DNA of 36,439 nucleotides from CAZRZN01 sp964604565. GTDB taxonomy: Bacteria; Pseudomonadota; Alphaproteobacteria; Rhodobacterales; Rhodobacteraceae. Below the pieces are notes generated by a model that worked only from the letters and a program-made list of their open reading frames with translations, was not told the DNA's origin and did no database searches. Made by a program: the position numbers and the translations under genes. The first letter of the stretch is position 1. Each line of letters begins with the position of its first letter. Positions 23,112-32,524 of the stretch are shown piece by piece. The stretch covers positions 1-36,439 of the forward strand of contig CAZRZN010000015.1 in assembly GCA_964604565.1 (NCBI GenBank). The letters run 5' to 3'.

Positions 23112-25019
23112 ATGGAACATTTGGGCGCGGGCCGACGGAACCTTGCCTTGCTCGCGGTGGCCGTGGTGGGGCTGATGAGCGGTCTGGTCCTATACGGCCT
23201 TGGCAGGTCGGAAAGCGCCGGCCTTGTCTGGCTGGTCGCCGTGCTGCCGGTGCTGGCCGGTCTGGTGGTCGAAATCCTGCGCAGCCTCGCGCGTGGAGAG
23301 GTCGGGCTGGACATTGTCGCGGCCCTGTCGATGAGCGCCGCGCTGATCTTTGACCAGACGCTGGCGGGCGCTGTCGTGGCGGTCATGTATTCCGGCGGGA
23401 CATTTCTGGAAAGCTTTGCCGAGGGCCGCGCGCGGCGCGAGATGCACGACCTGTTGTCGCGGGTGCCCCGAACCGGAACCCGGCATCGAAATGGCGGGCT
23501 GGAGGAGGTCGCGCTCGATGAGATCGCGCCGGGCGATCGGCTGCTGATCCGTCAGGGGGACGTTCTGCCGGTGGACGGCACGGTGGCCTCTGAGGCGGCC
23601 TTTCTGGACACCTCCGCCCTGACCGGAGAGCCGATGCCCCGGCGCCTTTCACAAGGCGCCGAGGCGCTCAGCGGGGCCACCAATGCAGGCGAAGCGTTCG
23701 ACCTGACCGCGACCCGGCCTGCCAAGGACAGCACCTATGCCGGGATCGTGCGTCTGGTCGAAGAGGCACAGCGGTCCAAGGCGCCGATGTCGCGGATGGC
23801 GGATCGCTGGTCGCTGGGGTTTCTGGCGGTCACCGTCACGATTGCCTATGCCGCTTGGTGGATCACCGGTGATCCGATCCGGGCCGTTGCGGTGCTCGTG
23901 GTGGCGACGCCCTGTCCCCTGATCCTTGCGGTGCCGGTCGCGCTGGTGGCGGGATTGTCGCGCGCCGCGCATTTCGGGGTGCTGATCAAGGGCGCCGGAC
24001 CCCTTGAGACGATGGCGCGCATTCGGACCCTGATCCTCGACAAGACCGGAACCCTGACCGACGGGCGGCCGCGGATCGTCTCCACCGACAGTCATGACGG
24101 TATGGCGGAGGACGAGATTCTGCGCCTCGCCGCCGCACTGGATCAGGCATCCCGCCATCCGGTGGCACAGGCGATCGTTTCGGCCGCGAAGGAACGGGGT
24201 CTTGCATTGCCCGCCCCATCCAACGTTGCGGAAACACCGGGGGAGGGTGTCTCGGGCCATGTTGACGGCTATCACGTCATCGTCGGCGCAGAGTCCTATG
24301 TGTCAGGCCGTGTCGGGCAATCCGGCGGATCGCGTCCGGCGCCGGGCGCCGGGTCGCTGACAGTTGCGGTCGCGGTGGATGGTCGGATGGCCGGACGGCT
24401 TGTGATGGCGGACCCGCTCCGCGACGGCGTTGCCGCGATGTTCGACCGGCTTCGAAGACAGGGCGTCGCGCGGATCCTTCTGGCGACGGGGGACCGCAGC
24501 GACGTTGCCGAACGCGTGACCGAGGGCCTGTGTCTGGACGGGCTGCGTGCCGGGCTGACACCGGATCAGAAGGTTCTGCTGGTGCTGACGGAGCGCAAGC
24601 ATGGCCCGGTGATGATGGTGGGCGACGGTGTCAACGACGCCCCGGCGTTGGCGGCCGCGGACGTGGGCGTGGCCATGGGCGCACGGGGCGCCGCCGCCTC
24701 GGCAGAGGCAGCCGATGTGGTCCTGCTGATCGACCGGGTCGACGGGCTGGGACCGGGGATGGAGATCGCAAGAGCCTCCCGGCGCATCGCCTTTCAGAGC
24801 GTGCTGGCCGGGATCGGACTATCCCTTGCCGGGATGATCGCGGCGGCCTTCGGCTACTTGACGCCCGTCGAAGGTGCAGTCCTGCAAGAGGTGATCGACG
24901 TGGCGGTGATCCTGAATGCATTGCGCGCCTTGCGCATCGCGCCGAGGGAAATACCCCTGCCGGCAAATACGCAACGGCCGGCGGCGGGCAGGGCGGACGC
25001 CTGCGCGACCGCATCCTGA
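23112..25019 (+). CDS. P1B-type heavy-metal translocating ATPase, TPC(x)6P subgroup
   Basis: A 635-residue inner-membrane metal exporter. Motifs in order: MYSGG (92-96), TGEP (171-174), the ion-path motif TPCPLILAVP (266-275), DKTGT with phosphorylated D310, the P1B-specific HP (349-350), TGD (459-461), GDGVNDAP (504-511), and QEVID in the last membrane helix (592-596). TPC(x)6P, MYxGG and QExxD together fit the P1B-5 subgroup as I remember it (Sinorhizobium Nia, Ni/Fe export). Unlike Nia, no C-terminal hemerythrin domain is present: only about 30 residues follow the last helix. There is also no N-terminal HMA domain, and the N-terminus starts straight into membrane helices. The cargo metal is inferred, not shown. 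It is divergent from the M50-CBS protease with a shared FNR-like box. Confidence 0.9.
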   Translation: MEHLGAGRRNLALLAVAVVGLMSGLVLYGLGRSESAGLVWLVAVLPVLAGLVVEILRSLARGEVGLDIVAALSMSAALIFDQTLAGAVVAVMYSGGTFLESFAEGRARREMHDLLSRVPRTGTRHRNGGLEEVALDEIAPGDRLLIRQGDVLPVDGTVASEAAFLDTSALTGEPMPRRLSQGAEALSGATNAGEAFDLTATRPAKDSTYAGIVRLVEEAQRSKAPMSRMADRWSLGFLAVTVTIAYAAWWITGDPIRAVAVLVVATPCPLILAVPVALVAGLSRAAHFGVLIKGAGPLETMARIRTLILDKTGTLTDGRPRIVSTDSHDGMAEDEILRLAAALDQASRHPVAQAIVSAAKERGLALPAPSNVAETPGEGVSGHVDGYHVIVGAESYVSGRVGQSGGSRPAPGAGSLTVAVAVDGRMAGRLVMADPLRDGVAAMFDRLRRQGVARILLATGDRSDVAERVTEGLCLDGLRAGLTPDQKVLLVLTERKHGPVMMVGDGVNDAPALAAADVGVAMGARGAAASAEAADVVLLIDRVDGLGPGMEIARASRRIAFQSVLAGIGLSLAGMIAAAFGYLTPVEGAVLQEVIDVAVILNALRALRIAPREIPLPANTQRPAAGRADACATAS

Positions 25020-25157
25020 TCCCGCACCGCACGGGGACGCGCAACCATCCCGCCTGCGTGGCAACGGAGCATGCCGCCTGCATCCAGACTCAAGCGGCGC
25101 GGAGGTTTCGTCCGTTACAGACGCGCCAGACCGGCGCCCGCTCCATGGCCGCAGGCA

Positions 25158-27128
25158 CTAACGCGGCTTGGGGCGTGTCGACGGCAAAACCTCCGCAAGA
25201 CAGCTCAGCAGTTTCGGGCGCAGGATGGGCTTCATCAAGAAGCGGTCCCCCGACCGAAGGCCATTGCCGTTGACCGCGGCTTCGTTGGGATACCCCGACA
25301 TGAAAACCACCTTCAGCGACGGCGCCAGTTCGGTGAGCTTTTGTGCAAGGGCAGGGCCTTGCAGATCGCCGGGCATGACGACATCCGTCAGCAACAAGTC
25401 AAATTCGTCGATACGGTTCTTGAAGCGCGCAAATGCGTCGTTTCCGCTGGTGGCGGTTTCCACGTGATACCCGGCCCGTGTCAGCGTAACTTCGAGCACC
25501 TTCAAGACACCGGCTTCGTCTTCGACGACAAGGATGCGGCCCGCTACCGGCCCGGCAAACCGGGAAATCGTGGGAAGTCTGTCTCTCGGGGCCACGTCAT
25601 TTGCGGCCGGGGTTGCCGGCAGGAACAGCTTGACCGTGGTGCCCAGACCCACCTCGGAATAGATCCGCAAGGCGCCGTTCGACTGCCTGACAAATCCGTC
25701 CACCATCGCCAGACCAAGCCCGGACCCGAGATCGGGCCCTTTGGTCGAATAGAACGGTTCCACGACCTTTTCGATCTCGCTGGGCGATATGCCCGTGCCT
25801 GTATCGGTTACGGCGACCATGACGTAGCGGCCCGGAGAGATATCCTCACCACGGTCATGGGTATAATCGGCGGAAATGCGAACGTTGCTCGTTTCGATCG
25901 TGAGCTTCCCGCCCTTGGACATGGCATCGCGGGCATTGATGCAGAGGTTGAGGATCGCATTTTCAAGGAAGGCGACATCGGCCTCGACCTGCCACAGACC
26001 CGCGGTCTGGACCGTATTGACCTCTATGTGTTCGGGGATCACGCGCGCCACCAGACCGTTGATATCGTTGAGCGCCTTGTCCAGATTGATCAACTCCGGC
26101 CGCAGGGCCGATCTGCGGGCAAAGCTCAGCAGGTGGCGGGTCAGACGCCCGCCGCGTTTGCAGGCCTGCACGATCTCGCCGATGAACTGAGACCGCTCCG
26201 CCTCGTCGACGGTTTCCTCCAGCAACTGGGCATTGCCCATCACGATGGCCAGCAGATTGTTGAAATCATGGGCGATGCCCCCGGAAATGCGGCCTATGGC
26301 CTCCATTTTCTGGGCTTGGCCAAGCATTTCCTGTTGGCTCAGCAACTCGCGCCGGATCTCTTCTTCTTCGCTGACATCGAGGATGAGGCTGTTGAACAGG
26401 ATCCTTCCGTCCTCAAGCTTGACCGGTATCGCGCGGCCTTCGAGGTGTTTCAACACACCGGAGGGTGTCTTGATGCGCCATCGATGCAGCCACGGGGTCA
26501 GGTGCCGCGCGGCCTCCTGCACGCTGTCCTGCATCGCGGGGAAATCCGCGTCCAGAACGGAGGCCCAGAGTTTTTCGGTCTGCGAGGCGAGCTGCTCTGA
26601 CGTGTATTCCCAGATATCCACGCAGCCCGAGCTCATGTATTCGAGTTCATCCGTTCCGTCGGGATGGATGATGTAGCGAAATATCGCACCGGGGACGTTT
26701 TCGGCCATGGACTTGAACGACCGCTCGCTTTCGAGCAGCTGATCCATCGCTTCGACTTGGCTGGTAAGGTCAAGAGCAGTGCCGATCATTTCGGTCGCTT
26801 CGCCCTGATCGTTCAGGATCGTCGTCCCTTGGGTCAGCAGCGTGACGTAGTGGCCATCTCGATGTCGCAGCCTGCAACGGAATCGATAGGGCGCGCGGGT
26901 GTTCAAATGCCGTTCGACGGAGGTTTGAAACATCTCATGATCGTCAGGGTGCAGGCAGGCGGTGAAAAAGTCCGAGTTTTCCACGTAGTCGCTTCGGTCG
27001 AGGCCAAGGATCTCCAGCAGGTGATCGCTCCACTGGACGCGGTCTGTCTCCAGCTCCCATCGCCACAGGCACACCTGCTGGCCAAGCAAAGAAAGCGCCA
27101 GTTCCGGCTGTCCCCAACGGATATCCAT
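25158..27128 (-). CDS. two-PAS hybrid histidine kinase with C-terminal receiver
   Basis: About 656 residues from the ATG at 27128 (MDIRWGQPELALSLLG), which has GGGAAG ten bases upstream. A TTG at 27188 in the same frame is an alternative. PAS 1 covers roughly residues 12-125 (PAS_3-like, WRWELETDRVQWSDHLLEIL, HPDDHEMF). PAS 2 spans about 135-255 (ENVPGAIFRYIIHPDG). HisKA has H287 in GGIAHDFNNLL. The HATPase domain has NLCINARDAM, VTDTGTGI and GSGLGLAM. The receiver has D582 in LLLTDVVMPG and a lysine in LMKPI. There are no membrane segments, so it is a cytosolic sensor; no cofactor-binding residue was identified. It is convergent with the metal ATPase and resembles the kinase at 12.3 kb in its kinase core. 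Confidence 0.88.
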   Translation of the reverse strand: MDIRWGQPELALSLLGQQVCLWRWELETDRVQWSDHLLEILGLDRSDYVENSDFFTACLHPDDHEMFQTSVERHLNTRAPYRFRCRLRHRDGHYVTLLTQGTTILNDQGEATEMIGTALDLTSQVEAMDQLLESERSFKSMAENVPGAIFRYIIHPDGTDELEYMSSGCVDIWEYTSEQLASQTEKLWASVLDADFPAMQDSVQEAARHLTPWLHRWRIKTPSGVLKHLEGRAIPVKLEDGRILFNSLILDVSEEEEIRRELLSQQEMLGQAQKMEAIGRISGGIAHDFNNLLAIVMGNAQLLEETVDEAERSQFIGEIVQACKRGGRLTRHLLSFARRSALRPELINLDKALNDINGLVARVIPEHIEVNTVQTAGLWQVEADVAFLENAILNLCINARDAMSKGGKLTIETSNVRISADYTHDRGEDISPGRYVMVAVTDTGTGISPSEIEKVVEPFYSTKGPDLGSGLGLAMVDGFVRQSNGALRIYSEVGLGTTVKLFLPATPAANDVAPRDRLPTISRFAGPVAGRILVVEDEAGVLKVLEVTLTRAGYHVETATSGNDAFARFKNRIDEFDLLLTDVVMPGDLQGPALAQKLTELAPSLKVVFMSGYPNEAAVNGNGLRSGDRFLMKPILRPKLLSCLAEVLPSTRPKPR

Positions 27129-27358
27129 GAAACGCGACTTCCCTTTACTGACGGACAGCATCAACGCTGCGAATGCCTTGGTGTCCAAATTGCAATCAGT
27201 CTAGTGTTTTTTGCACGCAATGCAGCTACATTTTCAACATGTTGCGCCCGAGTTCGGCCGGTTTGTGCGTCATGGAGGGGCACATCGGATGCTGCGCCCC
27301 CTTGGCGGGCCGATCCGCGGGCGTTATGACGGCGGCCCGGAGATCAGGAGGACCCGCC

Positions 27359-29725
27359 TTGGACAAGACCGCCGAGCGTATCGCCCGCACCATTGCAACC
27401 GAGATCGCGGCCAGCCCCGCGCAGGTGACTGCCGCAACCGGCCTGCTGGACGGCGGCGCGACGGTGCCTTTCGTGGCGCGCTACCGCAAGGAAGTGACCG
27501 GCGGTCTCGACGACACGCAGCTGCGCACCCTTGCCGACCGGCTTGCCTATCTGCGCGAGATGGAGGCGCGGCGATCCACGATCCTCGACTCGATCCGCAC
27601 ACAGGGCAAGCTGACGGACGATCTGGCCCGCAGCATTGCCCAGGCCCAGAGCAAGGCGGTGCTGGAGGACATCTATCTGCCTTATAAGCCCAAGCGGCGC
27701 ACCAAGGCGATGATCGCCCGCGAGAACGGGCTTGAGCCGCTGTTGAAGGCGATCCTCGACGACCGGCGCGCGGATCCGCAGGCTCTGGCTGAAAGTTACG
27801 TGGGAGAGACGGTCACAACCGTCAAGGCGGCGCTTGAGGGTGCACGGGACATCCTTGCGGAGAACCTCAGCGAAAATGCAACGCTGGTCGGCGGGCTGCG
27901 CGCTTTCATGCAGAAGGAGGCGCTCATTTCGGCCCGCGTCGTGTCGGGCAAGGAAGAGGCGGGGGCCAAGTTTTCCGACTATTTCGATCACAGTGAGAAA
28001 TGGGCGACGATTCCGTCCCATCGGGCGCTCGCCATCCTGCGCGCCGCCAAGGAAGAAGTTGTGACCATCGAGATCGCCCCGGACCCGGACACGGGCAAGG
28101 CGCGCGCCGTGGACATGGTCGCCGCGGCCATCGGCGTGCCGGGCGACGGGCCGGGGGACAAGTGGCTGCGCGATGCCGCTGGCTGGACATGGCGGATCAA
28201 GCTGTCGCTGTCGATGTATGTGGACCTTCTGTCGGACCTGCGCCGCCGCGCCCATGAAGAGGCGATTGCCGTCTTTGCCCGGAACCTCAAGGATTTGCTG
28301 CTGGCGGCGCCGGCGGGCAACCGGCCGACCCTTGGATTGGATCCCGGCATTCGCACCGGGGTCAAGGCGGCGGTGGTGGACGCCACCGGCAAGCTGCTGG
28401 AGACGGCGACGCTGTATCCGTTTCAGCCCAGAAAGGACGTGCGCGGCGCGCAGGCCAAGATCGCGGAGATGGTTCGCCGACACGGCGTCGACCTGATCGC
28501 CATCGGCAACGGCACCGCCAGCCGCGAGACAGAACGCCTTGTCGCGGACACGCTGAAACTGCTGGAGGGGCCGGTTCCCACGAAGGTTGTCGTCTCGGAG
28601 GCGGGCGCCTCGGTCTATTCCGCCTCGGAACTGGCGGCGCGCGAGTTTCCCGATCTGGACGTGTCCCTGCGCGGTGCGGTCTCCATCGCGCGGCGCTTGC
28701 AGGATCCGCTGGCCGAACTGGTGAAGATCGAACCGCAGTCCATCGGCGTCGGCCAGTATCAGCACGACGTGGATCAGCGCCGCCTGTCGCAAACGCTGGA
28801 GGCGGTGGTCGAGGACGCGGTGAACGCCGTGGGTGTCGACCTGAACATGGCGTCCGCGCCCCTGCTGGCCCATGTGGCGGGGCTGGGGCCGTCACTGGCG
28901 CAGGCTGTCGTGCAGCACCGGGATGAACACGGGGCCTTTCCGTCGCGCAAGGCGCTGCTGAAGGTCGCCGGTATCGGACCAAAGGCCTTTGAGCAATGCG
29001 CGGGCTTTCTGCGCATCCGCGATGGCAAGGAGCCGCTGGACGCCTCTTCGGTCCACCCCGAGGCCTATGACGTGGCGCGCCGCATCGTAAAGGCCTGCGG
29101 CCGCGACATTCGTGACATCATGGGCAAGCCCGAGGCGCTGAGCGGTGTGCAGGCGGAACAGTTCGTGGACGACAGTTTCGGTTTGCCGACGGTCCGCGAC
29201 ATCCTGCTGGAACTGGAAAAGCCGGGACGCGACCCGCGCCCCAGCTTCAAGACCGCAAGTTTCGCCGACGGGATCGAGGAAATGAGCGATCTGCGGCCCG
29301 GGATGCTGCTGGAAGGGACTGTGACGAATGTCGCCGCCTTCGGCGCTTTTGTCGACATTGGCGTGCATCAGGACGGGCTGGTGCATGTCAGCCAGCTTGC
29401 CGATCGGTTTGTCAAGGATCCGCACGAGGTGGTGAAGGCCGGCGATGTGGTCAAGGTCCGCGTGACCGAGGTGGACATCCCGCGCAAGCGTATCGGCCTG
29501 ACCATGCGCAAGGAGGGCGGCGAGCAGACCGCCCGCTCCGGGCGCGACGCCGCACCGAAGGGACGCCCGCCAAAGGGATCGGACCCGAAAGGGCAGGGCG
29601 CCAAGGGCAAAGGCGCCAAGAGCGCGGCACCCGATCGACAGGCAGCCAAGGGGCAGGCGTCACAGGGCAACAGCAGCAATGGCGCGTTTGGCGATGCCCT
29701 GCGGGAGGCGATGCGCCGAAAGTGA
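27359..29725 (+). CDS. tex: Tex family transcription accessory / RNA-binding protein
   Basis: 788 residues from a TTG start with an excellent AGGAGGA site six bases upstream (27347-27353). The frame is open further upstream but lacks family-like sequence. Domains: N-terminal Tex helical region (IATEIAASPAQVTAATGLLDGGATVPFVARYRKEVTGGLDD), a YqgF/RNase H-like domain (LGLDPGIRTGVKAAVVD), helix-hairpin-helix repeats (FPSRKALLKVAGIGPKAFEQ), and an S1 domain (LRPGMLLEGTVTNVAAFGAFVDIG…HVSQLADRFV). The tail is K/G/Q-rich and disordered, longer than in most Tex proteins. Tex binds nucleic acid and affects transcription and RNA metabolism; the exact reaction is unsettled. Its stop codon is only eight bases from the convergent guaD stop. 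Confidence 0.94.
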   Translation: MDKTAERIARTIATEIAASPAQVTAATGLLDGGATVPFVARYRKEVTGGLDDTQLRTLADRLAYLREMEARRSTILDSIRTQGKLTDDLARSIAQAQSKAVLEDIYLPYKPKRRTKAMIARENGLEPLLKAILDDRRADPQALAESYVGETVTTVKAALEGARDILAENLSENATLVGGLRAFMQKEALISARVVSGKEEAGAKFSDYFDHSEKWATIPSHRALAILRAAKEEVVTIEIAPDPDTGKARAVDMVAAAIGVPGDGPGDKWLRDAAGWTWRIKLSLSMYVDLLSDLRRRAHEEAIAVFARNLKDLLLAAPAGNRPTLGLDPGIRTGVKAAVVDATGKLLETATLYPFQPRKDVRGAQAKIAEMVRRHGVDLIAIGNGTASRETERLVADTLKLLEGPVPTKVVVSEAGASVYSASELAAREFPDLDVSLRGAVSIARRLQDPLAELVKIEPQSIGVGQYQHDVDQRRLSQTLEAVVEDAVNAVGVDLNMASAPLLAHVAGLGPSLAQAVVQHRDEHGAFPSRKALLKVAGIGPKAFEQCAGFLRIRDGKEPLDASSVHPEAYDVARRIVKACGRDIRDIMGKPEALSGVQAEQFVDDSFGLPTVRDILLELEKPGRDPRPSFKTASFADGIEEMSDLRPGMLLEGTVTNVAAFGAFVDIGVHQDGLVHVSQLADRFVKDPHEVVKAGDVVKVRVTEVDIPRKRIGLTMRKEGGEQTARSGRDAAPKGRPPKGSDPKGQGAKGKGAKSAAPDRQAAKGQASQGNSSNGAFGDALREAMRRK

Positions 29726-29733
29726 CGGGTGTG

Positions 29734-31023
29734 TCAGGCGACCCGGCGACCTGCCACGTAAGTCGCTGAAATGGCCCGGTCATCGCCCATCATGATCGTC
29801 GGAAACAGCGCCTCCCAGAGGGTGTCTGCCCGCGCGCTGCGCTGCGCGATGGCCGGGGTCGATGCCAGATCGAGTGCGATGAAATCGGCCTCCATCCCGG
29901 GGGCCAGCTTGCCGATCCGATCCTCCAGCCGCAACGCGCGGGCCGACCCTTCGGTTGCCAGCCAGATCAGCTCTGCGGGGTGCAGGGCACGGCCCCGCAA
30001 CTGGGCGATCTCATAAGCGGCGGCCATGCTGCGCAACATCGAGAATGACGATCCGCCGCCGGTGTCCGTGGCCAGCCCGATCCGATGCCCGGCGCGCGAC
30101 AAACCGTCCATGTCGAACAGTCCCGACCCGATGAAGGTATTGGACGTGGGGCAGTGGACCAGCGCCGCGCCCACCTCGCGCAGGCGGTCGCGTTCGCGCG
30201 GCTCAAGGTGGATGGCATGGCCGTAGACCCCGCGTTCGCCCAGCAGGCCGAATCTTTCGTAGGTGTCCAGATAATCGCGCGCTGCGGGGAACAGGGATTT
30301 GACCCAGGCGATTTCGTCGGTCTGTTCGCTCAGATGCGTCTGCATGAGGCAATCGGGGTGGTCGGACCAGAGCGCCCCCAGCGCCTCAAGCTGTTGGGGC
30401 GTGGAGGTCGGCGAAAACCGCGGCGTGATCACATAGGATGCGCGCCCCCTGCCGTGCCAGCGCATCAACAAGCGGCGGCTGTCGTCATGTGCGCTTTGCG
30501 CAGTGTCGCGCAGACCCTCCGGGGCGTTGCGGTCCATGCAGGTCTTGCCGGCCAGCACCCGCATGCCGCGGACCTCAGCGGCGGCAAAGAACGCATCGAC
30601 CGACGCGGGGTGGATCGTGCAGTAGCTGCAAACCGTTGTCGTGCCCTGCGCCAGCAGCAGGTCCAGATACCGTTCCGCGATCTCTGCCGCGTAGAGCGGA
30701 TCGGCAAACCGCATTTCCTCCGGGAAGGTATAGGTGTTCAGCCAGTCGATCAGGCGCTTGCCCCAACTGGCGATCATCGCGGTCTGCGGGTAATGCGCAT
30801 GGGCGTCGATGAAACCGGGAAGCAGCAGCGCCGCCCCGTGATCGGTGACGGAGGCGTAGTTTGCGGCCTGGCGCAGCGTGTCCGCCTCTCCCACGTCAGT
30901 GATCCGGCCATCTTCCACCACGATGGCGCCCGAAGTGCTGTGCACGGCGGCCTCTGGACCCGCCTCGAAGGGGCTGTCGGCGAAGTGAAGGGTCTGGCCC
31001 AGATGCAGGTGACGCATGTTCAT
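29734..31023 (-). CDS. guaD: guanine deaminase
   Basis: About 429 residues, an amidohydrolase converting guanine to xanthine and ammonia in purine catabolism. The metal and substrate motifs are in place: PGFIDAHAHYPQTAMIASWG (the first His pair plus the guanine-deaminase HYPQ), THLSEQTDEI, GHAIHL, HCPTSN and the aspartate in ATDTGGGSSFSML. The C-terminus returns to the small beta domain (GKLAPGMEADFIALD). HYPQ and the total length distinguish it from other amidohydrolases. The start is the ATG at 31023 or the one six bases later (31017); neither has a strong ribosome site. The larger open frame upstream runs into the divergent mgtE promoter region. The gap to mgtE is 109 bp. Confidence 0.92.
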   Translation of the reverse strand: MNMRHLHLGQTLHFADSPFEAGPEAAVHSTSGAIVVEDGRITDVGEADTLRQAANYASVTDHGAALLLPGFIDAHAHYPQTAMIASWGKRLIDWLNTYTFPEEMRFADPLYAAEIAERYLDLLLAQGTTTVCSYCTIHPASVDAFFAAAEVRGMRVLAGKTCMDRNAPEGLRDTAQSAHDDSRRLLMRWHGRGRASYVITPRFSPTSTPQQLEALGALWSDHPDCLMQTHLSEQTDEIAWVKSLFPAARDYLDTYERFGLLGERGVYGHAIHLEPRERDRLREVGAALVHCPTSNTFIGSGLFDMDGLSRAGHRIGLATDTGGGSSFSMLRSMAAAYEIAQLRGRALHPAELIWLATEGSARALRLEDRIGKLAPGMEADFIALDLASTPAIAQRSARADTLWEALFPTIMMGDDRAISATYVAGRRVA

Positions 31024-31132
31024 GCGCCAAAGCGTAGGCCCGCCCGTTGAAAAGGTAAATCCGGTGCTCCCCCCTGTTGCACGGATCGCGTGTGTTCTAA
31101 TGTCCGGCGAACCGCAAGCGGAGGGCAGGTGC

Positions 31133-32524
31133 ATGGCAGACGACATCGACACGGAGGCCCCCGAGGCAGAGCGCGACGACGCCTATTCGCTGGACCGCAA
31201 GGCCGTGGCGGCGATCCTCGACGCGGTGGAGGTCGAGGACCGCGAAACGCTGGTCGAATTGATGGAGCCGCTGCACGCGGCCGACATCGCCGACCTTCTG
31301 GAGCAGATGAATTCTCCTGACAGACTTCGGTTGATCCGGCTCTACGACAAGGAGTTCGACGGCGAAATCCTGTCCGAACTGGACGAGACGCTGCGCGAGG
31401 AGGTGATCTCCATCCTGACGCCGCAGGTGCTGTCGCAGGCGGTGCGCGAACTCGACACCGACGACGTGGTGGATCTGGTCGAAGACCTGGACGCCTTGCA
31501 GCAGAACGCGATCCTCGATGCGCTGGAAGCCGGAGATGCGGCGGCGGTGCGTCAGTCGCTCAGCTATCCGGAATTCTCCGCCGGGCGCCTGATGCAGCGT
31601 GAGGTCATGATGGCCCCGGAATACTGGAGCGTCGGCGACGCCATCGACTACATGCGCAATGCCGATCACCTGCCGGAACAGTTCTACCACGTTGTGCTGG
31701 TCGATCCGCGCCTGCGCCCGGTGGGCAATGTGACCCTTGGCAAGATCATGTCCTCGCGCCGCGACGTCCTGCTGAAATCCATCATGGAAGACACCTTTCA
31801 CACGATCCCCGTCTCCCGCGCCGAGGGGGAGGTGGCCTATGCCTTCAACCAGTATCACCTGATCTCCGCGCCAGTCGTCGATGACAACGACCGTTTGGTC
31901 GGGGTGATCACCATCGACGATGCCATGGCCGTGCTGGATGACGAGAACGAGGAGGACATCCTGCGGCTGGCCGGCGTGGACGGCGAAAGCCGCCTGTCGG
32001 ACCGGGTGCTGGAGACGACCAAGCGGCGATTCCCGTGGCTTGCGGTCAACCTTGTAACGGCGGTCATGGCCAGCCTTGTGATCGCCCAGTTCGAAGAGGC
32101 GATCACGCAGGTCGTGGCACTGGCAGTGCTCATGCCAATCGTCGCGTCGATGGGGGGGAATGCCGGCACGCAGTCGCTGACCGTGGCGGTGCGGGCGCTG
32201 GCGACCAAGGACCTGACCGGCGCAAACCTCTGGCGGGTCATCCGGCGTGAAGTGGCGGTGGGATTGATCAACGGTCTGGCCTTTGCGGTGATCATGGGAA
32301 TCGTCGGGGTCGTCTGGTTCGGGTCGCTGCAACTGGGCGGCGTGATCGCAACGGCCATGGTGGTCAACCTCGTGGTGGCCGGGCTTGCGGGGATCGTCAT
32401 TCCGGTGATCCTTGAAAAGGCGGGCGTGGATCCGGCGCTGGCCTCTGGCGCCTTCGTGACGACAGTGACCGATGTCGTCGGGTTCTTTGCCTTTCTGGGG
32501 CTTGCTGTCGTGGTGCTGCTTTGA
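31133..32524 (+). CDS. mgtE: magnesium channel/transporter MgtE
   Basis: 463 residues from the ATG at 31133 with GAGGGCAGG upstream. Layout: an acidic N-terminal superhelical domain (about 15-145, PLHAADIADLLEQM), paired CBS domains (about 150-275, with MQREVMMAPEYWSVGDAIDYMR and SAPVVDDNDRLVGVITIDDAM), then five membrane helices (about 300-463). These include the pore motif MPIVASMGGNAGTQS and the closing VTTVTDVVGFFAFLGLA. Cytosolic Mg2+ binding to the N and CBS domains closes the channel in studied homologues. The upstream gap is too short for a full Mg2+ riboswitch and I saw none. Its last four bases overlap the start of the cyclo-ligase gene, implying translational coupling. Confidence 0.95.
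   Translation: MADDIDTEAPEAERDDAYSLDRKAVAAILDAVEVEDRETLVELMEPLHAADIADLLEQMNSPDRLRLIRLYDKEFDGEILSELDETLREEVISILTPQVLSQAVRELDTDDVVDLVEDLDALQQNAILDALEAGDAAAVRQSLSYPEFSAGRLMQREVMMAPEYWSVGDAIDYMRNADHLPEQFYHVVLVDPRLRPVGNVTLGKIMSSRRDVLLKSIMEDTFHTIPVSRAEGEVAYAFNQYHLISAPVVDDNDRLVGVITIDDAMAVLDDENEEDILRLAGVDGESRLSDRVLETTKRRFPWLAVNLVTAVMASLVIAQFEEAITQVVALAVLMPIVASMGGNAGTQSLTVAVRALATKDLTGANLWRVIRREVAVGLINGLAFAVIMGIVGVVWFGSLQLGGVIATAMVVNLVVAGLAGIVIPVILEKAGVDPALASGAFVTTVTDVVGFFAFLGLAVVVLL

Noticed and set aside
31024..31132. possible Mg2+ riboswitch before mgtE
   Set aside because: The 109-bp divergent gap is too short and I found no M-box or ykoK-like conserved elements.
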